A stretch of 39,356 bases of DNA from an uncultured Muribaculaceae bacterium. GTDB lineage: Bacteria > Bacteroidota > Bacteroidia > Bacteroidales > Muribaculaceae. The position numbers and the translations under genes were made by a program. The DNA lies in contig CAJTOB010000027.1 in NCBI GenBank assembly GCA_910578035.1, forward strand, positions 1 to 39,356, given 5' to 3'. Below the pieces are notes generated by a model, which worked only from the letters and a program-made list of their open reading frames with translations, was not told the DNA's origin and ran no database searches. This document shows, one piece after another, positions 7,692 to 16,470 of this stretch (its first letter is position 1; each line of letters begins with the position of its first letter).

Positions 7692-8282
7692 ATGCTGACA
7701 TATACAAACCGCCTTCCGAGGCTTACCTTGCCTGAGTACGGGCGCAACATACAAAAGATGATTGACCATTGTCTGACGATTGAAGACCGCAACGAACGCA
7801 CTCTTTGCGCAAACACAATCATCGGAGCAATGAGCACGCTCTTCCCCGCTCAGGGCGAAGACCGCGAAGAGCACCGACGCAAGCTGTGGGATCATCTATT
7901 TATAATGAGCGGCTTTAAACTCGATGTCGACGTGCCGTTCAACCACGTGCAGAGCGACGTCTTTGCCGAAGGGCCCGACCACATCGAAGCTGCAAAACCC
8001 GGATATATGCCGATGCGCAGATATGGAGCTACCATCGTGCGTATGATAGACGTAGCATCAGGCATGGAACCGGGCGAAGCTCGCGACGAACTTGTGTTCA
8101 TGATTGCCGACCACATGAAGAAGATTGTCGTAGCCTTCTGTCGCGAAGGTGTCGACGACCAGCGTGTATTCGACGATTTGCGCATGCTTTCCCATGGCGC
8201 CATCAACATGCGCCCCGAGCAGATGCGCCTGCACGAATTCCGCGCCCTTCCCGCTCCTTCAAAAAAGAAGAAAAAGAAATGA
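7692..8282 (+). CDS. DUF4290 domain protein
   Basis: A protein of 196 residues of a Bacteroidetes-restricted domain family with no known function. It has no signal peptide and is probably cytoplasmic. The recognisable start is YTNRLPRLTLPEYGRNIQKM, and the rest is mostly helical with a conserved GYMPMRRYG stretch. It ends in six lysines encoded by an A-rich run (8261-8279), which overlaps the start of rimM by ATGA. The run contains the heptamer A-AAA-AAG in the phase needed for -1 frameshifting into rimM (see findings). It is the first gene of an operon that includes rimM and dnaB, so a housekeeping role linked to translation or ribosome assembly is possible but unproven. Confidence 0.85.
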   Translation: MLTYTNRLPRLTLPEYGRNIQKMIDHCLTIEDRNERTLCANTIIGAMSTLFPAQGEDREEHRRKLWDHLFIMSGFKLDVDVPFNHVQSDVFAEGPDHIEAAKPGYMPMRRYGATIVRMIDVASGMEPGEARDELVFMIADHMKKIVVAFCREGVDDQRVFDDLRMLSHGAINMRPEQMRLHEFRALPAPSKKKKKK

Positions 8283-8803
8283 TACCGGCCGCACAACTCA
8301 TAGAAATAGGGCATTTCGGCAAGCCCCACGGCATCAAAGGCGAAATGTCGGCCGTCATACCCGACACAGACATTGACCCGTCTGAGCTTTCCTGCGTTTT
8401 CGTAGAGCTCGACGGTCTGATGGTGCCTTTTTTCATTGTCTCATGGCGCACCAAAGGTGCGGAAAGCGTTCTGCTGACTTTCGAGGGCATCGACAGCCAG
8501 GAAAAAGCGGCTCTCTTTACCAATAAAGCAATATTTGCCCAAGCGGACGACCTCCCGGAAAGCGAACAGGATACCGAAGGCTTCTATCTCGACGACCTTA
8601 TCGGCTATACACTAATCAGCGACGACAATAAGGTCGGAGTAATCTCCGGTTTCGACGATTCGACCGAGAACTATCTTTTCATAGTCACCGCAGCCGACGG
8701 ATCCGAGCTCCTCATTCCTGCAAATACCGACCTTATTATTGAGGTTGACACAAAGTCTGAAATTATTTACATGAACTTGGCCGCCGGGCTTATAAATCTA
8801 TAA
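8279..8803 (+). CDS. rimM: Ribosome maturation factor RimM
   Basis: A 174-residue cytoplasmic factor that binds ribosomal protein S19 and assists maturation of the 30S head. The N-terminal RimM barrel contains IGHFGKPHGIKGEM, matching the family motif GKPHGLKGEV. The C-terminal PRC-barrel begins around GFYLDDLIGYTLI and ends with LLIPANTDLIIEVDTKSEIIYMNLAAGL. The start overlaps the DUF4290 stop (ATGA) and is preceded by a purine run (AAGAAGAAAAAGAA), which probably serves as the A-rich initiation region typical of Bacteroidetes. Confidence 0.95.
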   Translation: MIPAAQLIEIGHFGKPHGIKGEMSAVIPDTDIDPSELSCVFVELDGLMVPFFIVSWRTKGAESVLLTFEGIDSQEKAALFTNKAIFAQADDLPESEQDTEGFYLDDLIGYTLISDDNKVGVISGFDDSTENYLFIVTAADGSELLIPANTDLIIEVDTKSEIIYMNLAAGLINL

Positions 8804-8810
8804 CTGTATT

Positions 8811-9098
8811 ATGAAAGAATATGATGAAGACGAAGCCATTGCGTTGATGAAAAGCGCGCTTGGCCCGGAGGCACCGGCCGATGAAGATATATATCAGGTT
8901 CTCGACCTTATTTTCGACTATTATGACGAAAACGGCGAACTTGATATCGATGCTGATGCAGACGATGAAACCGACATTGACGAAATGACCGATTTCATTG
9001 CCGGCTATCTCAAAGGCAAATCGAAATCTTCACTCACTCGCGAACAGATTAAAGCGCTCGTACTGGCGGAAGTAGGATACGAAGACAGCCTTCTCTGA
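8811..9098 (+). CDS. Small, very acidic conserved-looking protein
   Basis: A 95-residue protein of unknown function. It lacks a signal peptide and transmembrane segment. The middle (about residues 42-62) is a run dominated by Asp and Glu, including YYDENGELDIDADADDE, superficially like an EF-hand loop but without a second hand. The flanking regions are helical (EAIALMKSALG; LTREQIKALVLAEVGYE). It sits seven bases after rimM and two bases before the OmpA-like gene in the same operon. The charge suggests an interaction with a basic partner, such as a ribosomal protein or assembly factor, but that is only a guess from position. Confidence 0.7.
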   Translation: MKEYDEDEAIALMKSALGPEAPADEDIYQVLDLIFDYYDENGELDIDADADDETDIDEMTDFIAGYLKGKSKSSLTREQIKALVLAEVGYEDSLL

Positions 9099-9100
9099 TT

Positions 9101-9712
9101 ATGCGCAGGTCTCTCCGTATCCTATCGTCGATTGTGCTTGCGGCTTGGTGCATGACAGCATCAGCGCAGAAGAATTCTGAATTCGACCCGGCTACAGCTT
9201 CTATCGAAGAAAATATACAGCACCCCCAGATTCCGGAAAAACACCGGACTGCAGTGGCCGCACAAATGGATGTGTTAAAAAACGAACTCAAAGATGCCGG
9301 ATATGAAATATCATTGGTCCGTTCGGGCGAGGTCGTAATGGTGACAATACCTTGCAGCGCACTTTTCTCGCCCAACGAGACAAGTCTGTCGGCTAAAGCC
9401 TCTGCAAAGCTATCGGGGCTGAAACAATTTATTAATCGCCGCGAAGACTTCAAGATTGTCATAGCCGTGCACAGCGATGACACCGGCGATGCGGTCTATG
9501 CCGACAGGCTGACAGCCGACCGCGCTAATTCCATAGACGAATATTTCTATAAAGAAGACTCCAACCGTGAAACCGGAATCATACCATACGGCATCGGTTC
9601 CGACGAGCCTTTGGTAGACAACCATGGCCGGGCCAACCGAGCAAAGAACCGCAGGGTGGAGTTCTATTTCATTCCCACTCAAGAATTTATCAAAAAAGCA
9701 CGCAAACGATAA
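9101..9712 (+). CDS. OmpA-C-like peptidoglycan-associated protein
   Basis: A 203-residue secreted protein. A signal peptide (about residues 1-22, MRRSLRILSSIVLAAWCMTASAQ) is followed by a linker helix and an OmpA C-terminal-type domain, which in this family binds peptidoglycan diaminopimelate in the periplasm. Visible landmarks are LFSPNETSLSAKASAKL, the DRLTADRANSI helix containing the Asp and Arg expected to contact the peptide, and NRAKNRRVEFYF at the end. There is no beta-barrel part and no lipobox, so it may be a soluble periplasmic protein or be held by partners. Its stop overlaps the dnaB start by one base (TAATG). Confidence 0.8.
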   Translation: MRRSLRILSSIVLAAWCMTASAQKNSEFDPATASIEENIQHPQIPEKHRTAVAAQMDVLKNELKDAGYEISLVRSGEVVMVTIPCSALFSPNETSLSAKASAKLSGLKQFINRREDFKIVIAVHSDDTGDAVYADRLTADRANSIDEYFYKEDSNRETGIIPYGIGSDEPLVDNHGRANRAKNRRVEFYFIPTQEFIKKARKR

Positions 9713-11307
9713 TGCCCGCAGACAGCCAGTCATACCAGTCCAAAAAACCGTTCATAAAAAAGGGAGCAATGCCGGAAGACCCGGTCGGACGCCTTGTGCC
9801 TCGTGCAATAGAGGTCGAGGCTGCTGTACTTGGCGCTCTTATGGTTGAAAAAGATGCTTATACCCTGGTCTGCGACTTGCTCAAACCCGAAAGTTTCTAT
9901 GAACCTCGGCATGCCGCGGTTTATGAAGCCATTCAGACTCTCGGTCTGGAGCAAAAACCAATCGACATGATGACAGTGGTAAACCAACTGCGACTGTCGA
10001 ACACCCTCGAAAAGGCCGGAGGTGCCGCCTTCGTGGTCGGACTGACCTCAAACGTCGCCTCGGCCGCCCATGTGGAATTCCATGCCCGAATCGTAGCCCA
10101 AAAATATCTTGCCCGCGAACTCATTGCCTTCGCCTCGGAAGTCGAAAACGCCTCATTCGACGAAAGCAATGACGTCGACGACATTCTTCAGGAAACCGAA
10201 AAACGCCTGTTCGAGATTTCGCAGGGAAATGTAAAGAAAGAGGTATCACAAATAGACCCCTTGCTCACCCACGCTCTTGAGCGAATGCAGCTGGCCTCCC
10301 AGCAACAGTCGGGCCTGAGCGGTCTGAGCAGCGGATTCCGCGAACTCGACAAATATACCTCAGGCTGGCAAAGTTCCGACCTCATCATCATCGCCGCGCG
10401 TCCGGCTATGGGCAAGACCGCTTTCGTGTTGTCGATGGCGCTGAATATAGCGTTGATGAACAACCCTATCGCTGTCTTTTCGCTGGAAATGAGCAACCTC
10501 CAGCTTGTGAACCGTCTCATTTCAAACGCCTGCGAACTTGGAGGTGAAAAAATAAAAAGCGGCAGTCTTTCGCAGCTTGAATGGAACCAGCTGCTGCACC
10601 GCATGCAGAAACTACAGGGTCTTCCGCTATTCGTAGACGATACATCGAGCCTCTCGATTATGGAACTGCGAAGCAAGGCGCGCCGCCTGGTGCGCGAACA
10701 CGGCGTGCGCATGATTATAATCGACTACCTCCAGCTCATGACAGCCGGCGGCCTCAAACTCGGCTCGCGCGAACAGGAGGTGAGTACGATATCGCGTTCG
10801 CTCAAGCAGTTGGCTAAAGAGCTCGATATTCCGATTGTAGCACTGTCGCAGCTCAACCGTAAGGTTGAAGACCGAGGCAACAAAGACAAACGCCCTCAGC
10901 TGTCGGACCTCCGCGAATCGGGTGCCATCGAACAGGACGCCGACATCGTATGTTTCATTCACCGTCCGGAATATTATTCGCACTCCTCTACCGACGAAGA
11001 AGGCCGCGACATACGCGGCAAGGCCGAGTTTATTCTCGCCAAGCACCGTAGCGGTTCTGTAGGCACTGTCGACCTCCGTTTCCGAAACGAATACGTGCGT
11101 TTCGAAAACTGGGAGCCCGCCGGTGAAGAAGGCGCCGCTTTCGGCATGCGTGCCGCAAGCGACAACGCCGATACGGCCGTTCCTGTTGCAGACGCTTCTG
11201 CTGCTGCTGCCGACGCAGCCGCTCTCGGACTCCCCGGCACAGGCGGTGTACCCGGCCCCAACCCCGATTTTCTGAACGAAGGCGGTCAATCAGACAGTCC
11301 TTTCTGA
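9712..11307 (+). CDS. dnaB: Replicative DNA helicase DnaB
   Basis: The hexameric 5'-3' helicase that unwinds DNA at the replication fork, 531 residues. The N-terminal domain begins at VGRLVPRAIEVEAAVLGALM. The RecA-type motor has Walker A ARPAMGKTAF (near residue 230), FSLEMSNLQLVNRL, Walker B MIIIDYLQLM, LSQLNRKVEDR and DLRESGAIEQDAD. The C-terminus (about the last 55 residues) is an Ala/Gly/Pro-rich tail without known fold. The start is translationally coupled to the preceding gene (TAATG). No intein is present. Confidence 0.96.
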   Translation: MPADSQSYQSKKPFIKKGAMPEDPVGRLVPRAIEVEAAVLGALMVEKDAYTLVCDLLKPESFYEPRHAAVYEAIQTLGLEQKPIDMMTVVNQLRLSNTLEKAGGAAFVVGLTSNVASAAHVEFHARIVAQKYLARELIAFASEVENASFDESNDVDDILQETEKRLFEISQGNVKKEVSQIDPLLTHALERMQLASQQQSGLSGLSSGFRELDKYTSGWQSSDLIIIAARPAMGKTAFVLSMALNIALMNNPIAVFSLEMSNLQLVNRLISNACELGGEKIKSGSLSQLEWNQLLHRMQKLQGLPLFVDDTSSLSIMELRSKARRLVREHGVRMIIIDYLQLMTAGGLKLGSREQEVSTISRSLKQLAKELDIPIVALSQLNRKVEDRGNKDKRPQLSDLRESGAIEQDADIVCFIHRPEYYSHSSTDEEGRDIRGKAEFILAKHRSGSVGTVDLRFRNEYVRFENWEPAGEEGAAFGMRAASDNADTAVPVADASAAAADAAALGLPGTGGVPGPNPDFLNEGGQSDSPF

Positions 11308-11316
11308 TTTTTTTGT

Positions 11317-11324
11317 TAATTTTG
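11317..11324 (+). promoter_or_regulatory. -7 promoter box after dnaB
   Basis: TAATTTTG, an exact consensus match, lies 10 bases after the dnaB stop and 21 bases before the next ATG. It would drive the coiled-coil protein, mgtC and perhaps the downstream genes. No clear -33 box is visible. Confidence 0.5.
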
Positions 11325-11344
11325 CAGTTCATAAGCATACTCAC

Positions 11345-12286
11345 ATGGACCAGACAAAACCCAAGACCAAGGAGATGAAACGCAAACCATCGTGGATAAT
11401 CATAGCCGCCGTTGTGGCAGGTGCAATTGCTGTCGGCGCGCTTGTTTTCTGGGCAGTCCGCTCGTCGCGTGCCGCAGAGGCCGCCAAGGCCGAAATGGAG
11501 CAGATGCAGCTCGACATAGCCCAGCAGCAACTCGAAAGCGAATATGCCGAACTCAACAGCGAATTCGCGCAATTCGAAAATTCGCGCCAGTATATCAAAG
11601 ACGACTCAATCAAACGTCAACTCAACGAAAAATACGAGGCTGCGCGTCTGCAGGTTGAAAAACTTCAGCAGGAACTTGCAAGCCAGAAACACAAAAGCGC
11701 GGCAGAAATTGCCAAACTGCGAGGCGAAATCGACACTCTCCGTGCTCTTCTGCGCCACTACGTAGAGGAAATAGACCGTCTCAATAAGGAAAACGAGGCT
11801 CTGCGCAGCGAAAACACCGAAATAAAGCGCCAGAACAGCACACTGCAGTCTCAGGTCAAGGAGACAGCACGCAAAAACGAGGTCCTCAGCGAACGCATGA
11901 CGCTTGCAGAGCGTCTTAACGTTACCGGTCTGTCTCTCGGAGCACTCAACAAGAAAGGCAAGACTGAGAAAAAGGTTGCAAAGGCAACCCAGCTGGTCAT
12001 TAACTTCACCATACCGCAGAACAATTCCACCCCTGTAGGCGAAAAGACCATCTATGCACGTATCATATCTCCCTCCGGGCAACTTCTCACCGGTGGCGGC
12101 TCGTTCTCGTTCGAAGGCGGAAACGTGGGCTGCTCGGCTCAGAAAACAATAGAATACGAAGGCGAGGAAATACCCGGCGTCACTATCTACTGGGATGTAA
12201 ACACTCCCCTTATCGCCGGCGACTATACCGTCGAACTCTTCGCCGATAATTTCCGCCTCGTATCGCGCTCTTTCAACTTGAAATAA
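11345..12286 (+). CDS. Membrane-anchored coiled-coil protein with C-terminal beta domain
   Basis: A protein of 313 residues with no function I recognise. Residues about 15-37 form one transmembrane helix (WIIIAAVVAGAIAVGALVFW). About residues 42-205 are a long heptad-rich coiled coil (repeats such as LQQELASQKHKSAAEIAKLRG). The last 105 residues look like an all-beta, Ig-like domain (TQLVINFTIPQNNS to the C-terminus). The short N-terminus is positively charged, so the coil and beta domain should face the periplasm. Such a layout suits a periplasm-spanning scaffold or tether. mgtC starts immediately after its stop codon (TAAATG), so the two are co-expressed. The GldL/T9SS genes are far away, so no link to them is implied. 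Confidence 0.8.
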   Translation: MDQTKPKTKEMKRKPSWIIIAAVVAGAIAVGALVFWAVRSSRAAEAAKAEMEQMQLDIAQQQLESEYAELNSEFAQFENSRQYIKDDSIKRQLNEKYEAARLQVEKLQQELASQKHKSAAEIAKLRGEIDTLRALLRHYVEEIDRLNKENEALRSENTEIKRQNSTLQSQVKETARKNEVLSERMTLAERLNVTGLSLGALNKKGKTEKKVAKATQLVINFTIPQNNSTPVGEKTIYARIISPSGQLLTGGGSFSFEGGNVGCSAQKTIEYEGEEIPGVTIYWDVNTPLIAGDYTVELFADNFRLVSRSFNLK

Positions 12287-13009
12287 ATGGAATTCCTACG
12301 CGACATCTACGAGGCCATCAACGCGATAGAAGTCAACACAATCGGCTCTATCTACAAACTGCTACTGAGCATGCTTCTAGGCGCGGTCGTTGGCTTCGAG
12401 CGCCGTCGCAAAGGGCAGACAGCGGGTGTCCGCACATTCTCGCTCATATCCATGGGCGCGACACTCGCTATGCTTCTTTCCATATACGTTCCACAGGAAT
12501 ACATGGGTCTCAAAAACGGTGACCCGGGCCGTATCGCCGCTCAGGTGATTACAGGCATAGGCTTCCTCGGAGCCGGCGCCATCATACAGATGAAAGGCTC
12601 GGTCCGCGGACTCACCACAGCTGCCGGCATATGGATGGTTGCCATCATAGGCATGGCTGTCGGACTGGGCATGTACTGGCTCTCGGTAGTGGCTTCCGGA
12701 CTCATTCTTTTTATACTCGTGCTTCTCGAAGGTATCGAACGACGTGTGACACGCGGGGCGGAATCGCGCATCATCAGAATACGAACAGCCGATATACTCC
12801 ACGACATCAGCGACTACAGAGCCGTGCTCCGCGAGCACAAAATACACTTGAACAACTTCTATGTAGACTACGATTTCGATGCCAACGAGACACACCTCAA
12901 TCTGATAGTTCTCGTAAAGGAATCGACAAATTATATCGATTTATTCTCGCAGTTTGCGCGTCTGCATCCTACAAAAGCTATCACTCTCGCCAATCAGATA
13001 AACATTTAA
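12287..13009 (+). CDS. MgtC/SapB-family membrane protein
   Basis: A protein of 240 residues with five hydrophobic segments in the first 150 residues and a C-terminal cytoplasmic domain of about 85 residues. Family signatures are LLGAVVGFERRRKGQTAGVRTFSLI, DPGRIAAQVITGIGFLGAGAII and VRGLTTAAGIWMVAIIGMAVG. MgtC proteins in pathogens inhibit the F-ATPase and support growth at low magnesium; what free-living gut members do is less clear. It is followed after four bases by a cation/proton antiporter, which hints at a shared role in ion or proton balance. Confidence 0.9.
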   Translation: MEFLRDIYEAINAIEVNTIGSIYKLLLSMLLGAVVGFERRRKGQTAGVRTFSLISMGATLAMLLSIYVPQEYMGLKNGDPGRIAAQVITGIGFLGAGAIIQMKGSVRGLTTAAGIWMVAIIGMAVGLGMYWLSVVASGLILFILVLLEGIERRVTRGAESRIIRIRTADILHDISDYRAVLREHKIHLNNFYVDYDFDANETHLNLIVLVKESTNYIDLFSQFARLHPTKAITLANQINI

Positions 13010-13013
13010 ACAG

Positions 13014-15215
13014 ATGGAAATACAGGGTCTTATCAGCGATTTGGCATTCATACTGCTGCTTGGAGCCGTAGTTACCGTCCTTTTCAAATGGATTAAGCAG
13101 CCCGTCGTGTTGGGCTATATAGTGGCGGGCTTCCTTGCAAGTCCTCACTTCGAATACCTTCCGTCTGTGACAACAGAAGAAAACATCGATTTCTGGGCAC
13201 AGATAGGTATCGTAGTTCTACTCTTCTCACTCGGTCTCGAGTTCAGTTTCCGCAAACTTGTCAATTCAGGAGGCTCGGCGGTTGTCACAGCGATGATAAT
13301 TGTCTCAGGCATGATGTGCGCCGGCTTTGCCGTCGGACATCTGATGCACATGAACTATATCAACAGCCTGTTCCTGGGCGGAATGCTGTCCATGTCATCT
13401 ACAACAATCATCATAAAGGCATTTACCGACATGGGTCTGAGGCAGAAGAAATTTGCCTCGCTCGTTCTGGCCGTTCTGATTGTTGAAGACCTCTTCGCCG
13501 TCCTTATGATGGTATTACTGTCATCAATAGCCATAAACAAAAGCGTCGAAGGAGGCGAACTCCTTTTCAGCGTTGGCAAACTTGTATTCTTCCTCATCAT
13601 ATGGTTTCTTGTGGGCGTGTATGTGCTTCCGTCTCTTCTTAACCGCATACGCCGCTTTCTCAATTCCGAAACCCTGCTTGTGGTGTCGATGGGCCTGTGC
13701 CTCGGCATGGCCGTATTCTCGGTTTTCTGCGGTTTTTCGCTGGCGCTTGGAGCTTTCGTCATGGGCTCGATTCTGGCAGGTACGAGCTACGCCGAACGTA
13801 TCGAAAACGTTGTTATGCCCGTCAAAGACCTTTTCGGCTCAGTTTTCTTTATCTCCGTCGGCATGATGGTTCAGCCTCATATTCTGGTTCAATACTGGGG
13901 CCCGATTCTGCTACTTTCAGCAGTTGTGATTGTCGGAATGATTATTTTCGGCACTTTCGGCATGCTTGTGACCGGCCAGACGCTTAAAGTTGCCATACAA
14001 TCGGGGTTCTCGCTCACTCAGATAGGTGAATTCGCATTCATTATCGCCACTCTCGGCATGAGTCTCGGTGTACTCGACACTACCATATATCCGATCGTAG
14101 TGGCCGTATCTGTGATAACGACCTTCACTACACCCTATTTCATAAAGATGTCGCTGCCGTTCTACAAATGGCTGGAGCGACGTCTGCCCCGACGCCTCAA
14201 TTTCCTCATAGACCGCTATCGCAAACAGGCCGACCGCAGCGAAGCCGCCGGCCAGCCGTGGAAAGCCGTCCTCAAACGCTACATATGGCGCACGGTGCTC
14301 TATTCCGTCGTACTTGTCGGCATTCTGCTGATTTCTCAGCTATACCTTTTGCCTTGGCTGAAAAACCATACTGGCAACTGGGCCAATGTGCTGTGCATAG
14401 TCATCACCCTTGGCGCCATGGCACCGTTCATTCTCGCTCTTGTCATTCCAATAAAGACCAAAGCTCCAGACGGCACCGAGGGTCTCGGAAGCAACATCCC
14501 CCGCATTGTAATGATAATTTTCCGCTTTCTTATAGCGGTTGTCTTCATCGTACGGGCAATCAGCGAAGTATATTCGGCCAAAGCCGGCCTTGTCGCGGTT
14601 ATAGCGGTAGTAGTGCTGCTGGCCTTTTATTTCTCCCGCAAGCTCAATGCGAGCATGGAGCGCATTGAGAGCAAATTCCTCGACAATCTCAACGAGCGCG
14701 AACTGCGGCGCAGCGGCAAAAAGAACGCCGTTGTAAACGACCTACATCAGGCCTATATGACAGTCGGCACGGCATGTGCCTTCGCCGGAGAGCGCCTGAT
14801 GGATTCCAATCTGCGCAATCGCTTCGGTGTAAATGTAGTAAGCATACAACGCGGCGCTAATTTCATACCTATACCCAACGGCCGCACAAGAATTTACCCG
14901 GGAGACATCTTAGGCATCATCGGCACCGACGAACAGATTGAGAAACTGCTCCCTCAGGTTGAGGCCGACGAGCCAGAGACATCGTCTACTCACGATTCTT
15001 CAGAAATGAAACTGACAAGCATCCTTCTCGGCCCCGGCTCGCCGCTGATTTCACGAACTCCACGTTCTTCGGCACTACGCGACACATACGACGCTCTCGT
15101 TGTGGCTGTAGACCGCGGAGAAGAACACATCGACTCCAAGCCCGACCTTGTGTTTGAGGAAGGCGACATCGTGTGGCTGGTGGGAAATCCTTCGAAACTT
15201 GCAAAACTAAAATAA
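13014..15215 (+). CDS. CPA2-family cation:proton antiporter with two TrkA-C domains
   Basis: An inner-membrane transporter of 733 residues. The first about 390 residues form the Na+/H+ exchanger-type core (IGIVVLLFSLGLEFSF, LSMSSTTIIIKAF, FSLALGAFVMGSILAGT, FFISVGMMVQP, GFSLTQIGEFAFI). A second set of hydrophobic helices (about 420-540) follows. The C-terminus has two tandem TrkA-C-like RCK subdomains, each ending in the same pattern (IYPGDILGIIGTDEQIEKL and FEEGDIVWLVGNPSKLAKL). The NAD-binding Rossmann half of a normal KefC/TrkA RCK domain is absent. It probably exports K+ or Na+ in exchange for protons under control of a ligand that binds the TrkA-C domains. It lies four bases after mgtC. 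Confidence 0.9.
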   Translation: MEIQGLISDLAFILLLGAVVTVLFKWIKQPVVLGYIVAGFLASPHFEYLPSVTTEENIDFWAQIGIVVLLFSLGLEFSFRKLVNSGGSAVVTAMIIVSGMMCAGFAVGHLMHMNYINSLFLGGMLSMSSTTIIIKAFTDMGLRQKKFASLVLAVLIVEDLFAVLMMVLLSSIAINKSVEGGELLFSVGKLVFFLIIWFLVGVYVLPSLLNRIRRFLNSETLLVVSMGLCLGMAVFSVFCGFSLALGAFVMGSILAGTSYAERIENVVMPVKDLFGSVFFISVGMMVQPHILVQYWGPILLLSAVVIVGMIIFGTFGMLVTGQTLKVAIQSGFSLTQIGEFAFIIATLGMSLGVLDTTIYPIVVAVSVITTFTTPYFIKMSLPFYKWLERRLPRRLNFLIDRYRKQADRSEAAGQPWKAVLKRYIWRTVLYSVVLVGILLISQLYLLPWLKNHTGNWANVLCIVITLGAMAPFILALVIPIKTKAPDGTEGLGSNIPRIVMIIFRFLIAVVFIVRAISEVYSAKAGLVAVIAVVVLLAFYFSRKLNASMERIESKFLDNLNERELRRSGKKNAVVNDLHQAYMTVGTACAFAGERLMDSNLRNRFGVNVVSIQRGANFIPIPNGRTRIYPGDILGIIGTDEQIEKLLPQVEADEPETSSTHDSSEMKLTSILLGPGSPLISRTPRSSALRDTYDALVVAVDRGEEHIDSKPDLVFEEGDIVWLVGNPSKLAKLK

Positions 15216-15236
15216 CCTATATATAATACAACAGAT

Positions 15237-16403
15237 ATGGACAGCGGACGCTACGAGAAAAGAGGAGTCTCGGCTTCGAAAGAAGACGTGCACTCGGCTA
15301 TCCGAAACATCGACAAAGGCATATTCCCCGGTGCTTTCTGCAAAATTATTCCCGATTACCTCGGAGGCGACCCGGAGTGGTGCAATATAATGCACGCCGA
15401 CGGCGCAGGTACAAAATCGGCCCTCGCCTACGCATACTGGCGCGAAACTGGCAACATCGACGTATGGAAAGGTATCGCCCAGGATTCGCTCATCATGAAT
15501 ATCGATGACCTCATATGCGTCGGCGCTACCGACAATATCCTTCTGTCATCGACCATAGGACGCAACAAGCGTCTTGTGCCGGGCGAAGTAATTTCGGCTG
15601 TCATCAACGCCACTCAGGAACTCGTCGAAGAACTCCGTTCGATGGGTGTGAGCATATATCCTACCGGAGGTGAAACCGCCGACGTCGGCGACCTCGTCCG
15701 CACCATCATCGTAGACAGTACCGTCGCATGCCGTATGCGACGCGCAGATGTGATTGACAACGCCAACATAAAGGCCGGCGACGTAATCGTCGGGTTCGCA
15801 TCGTATGGCAAGGCTGCTTACGAAACAGACTACAACGGAGGCATGGGCAGCAACGGTCTCACATCGGCCCGCCACGATGTATTCAATAAAACCATAGCCG
15901 AGAAATACCCCGAGACCTTCGACCCCGGACTGCCGGTAGAACTTGTCTACTGTGGCTCCAAAGGCCTCACCGACGCCGTTGAAGGCTCGCCTCTTGACGC
16001 CGGACGCCTCGTGCTCTCCCCTACCCGCACATACGCCCCTGTTGTCAAGGCCGTTCTTTCAGAATTGCGCCCCTCCGTACATGGAATGGTACACTGTTCC
16101 GGCGGCGCTCAGACAAAGATACTGAACTTTGTGGAAGGCAAACATGTTATTAAAGACAACTTATTCGACGTTCCACCGCTGTTCGACCTCATTCGGCGCG
16201 AATCGGGAACAGAGGCCCGCGAGATGTACAAAGTCTTCAACATGGGCCACCGTCTCGAAATGTACTGCGACCCCGCTGCAGCCGACCGTATAATCGCAAT
16301 CGCCGGCGAATTTGGAATTGAGGCCAAAGTGATAGGACGTGTCGAAGAAGCCCCGGCCAAGAAACTTACCCTGACCACGCCCTACGGCATCTTCGAGTAC
16401 TGA
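15237..16403 (+). CDS. purM: Phosphoribosylformylglycinamidine cyclo-ligase (AIR synthase), Bacteroidetes form
   Basis: A cytoplasmic enzyme of 388 residues that closes the imidazole ring to aminoimidazole ribotide in purine synthesis, using ATP. It carries the PurM-type blocks IIPDYLGGDPEW, HADGAGTKSALAY, DDLICVGATDNIL, YPTGGETADVGDLVRTI, GGMGSNGLTSARHDVF and VHCSGGAQTKIL. It is longer than E. coli PurM (345) but matches the length usual in Bacteroidales. It starts 21 bases after the antiporter and is probably co-transcribed. A paralog with another function in the PurM superfamily cannot be excluded from sequence alone. Confidence 0.85.
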   Translation: MDSGRYEKRGVSASKEDVHSAIRNIDKGIFPGAFCKIIPDYLGGDPEWCNIMHADGAGTKSALAYAYWRETGNIDVWKGIAQDSLIMNIDDLICVGATDNILLSSTIGRNKRLVPGEVISAVINATQELVEELRSMGVSIYPTGGETADVGDLVRTIIVDSTVACRMRRADVIDNANIKAGDVIVGFASYGKAAYETDYNGGMGSNGLTSARHDVFNKTIAEKYPETFDPGLPVELVYCGSKGLTDAVEGSPLDAGRLVLSPTRTYAPVVKAVLSELRPSVHGMVHCSGGAQTKILNFVEGKHVIKDNLFDVPPLFDLIRRESGTEAREMYKVFNMGHRLEMYCDPAAADRIIAIAGEFGIEAKVIGRVEEAPAKKLTLTTPYGIFEY

Positions 16404-16470
16404 GCCCGACGGAGGGGATGACCTTCCGGCTGCCCTCAGCCAGATACGGTCAATTAACATCACGCCCTAT

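Noticed and set aside
8940..8980. Calcium-binding EF hand in the small acidic protein
   Set aside because: Only one loop resembles the pattern, the flanking helices do not fit, and the region is a general Asp/Glu run.
9400..9712. OmpA-like gene as a full OmpA porin or Pal lipoprotein
   Set aside because: There is no beta-barrel part and no lipobox Cys at the end of the signal peptide; only the C-terminal peptidoglycan-binding-type domain is present.
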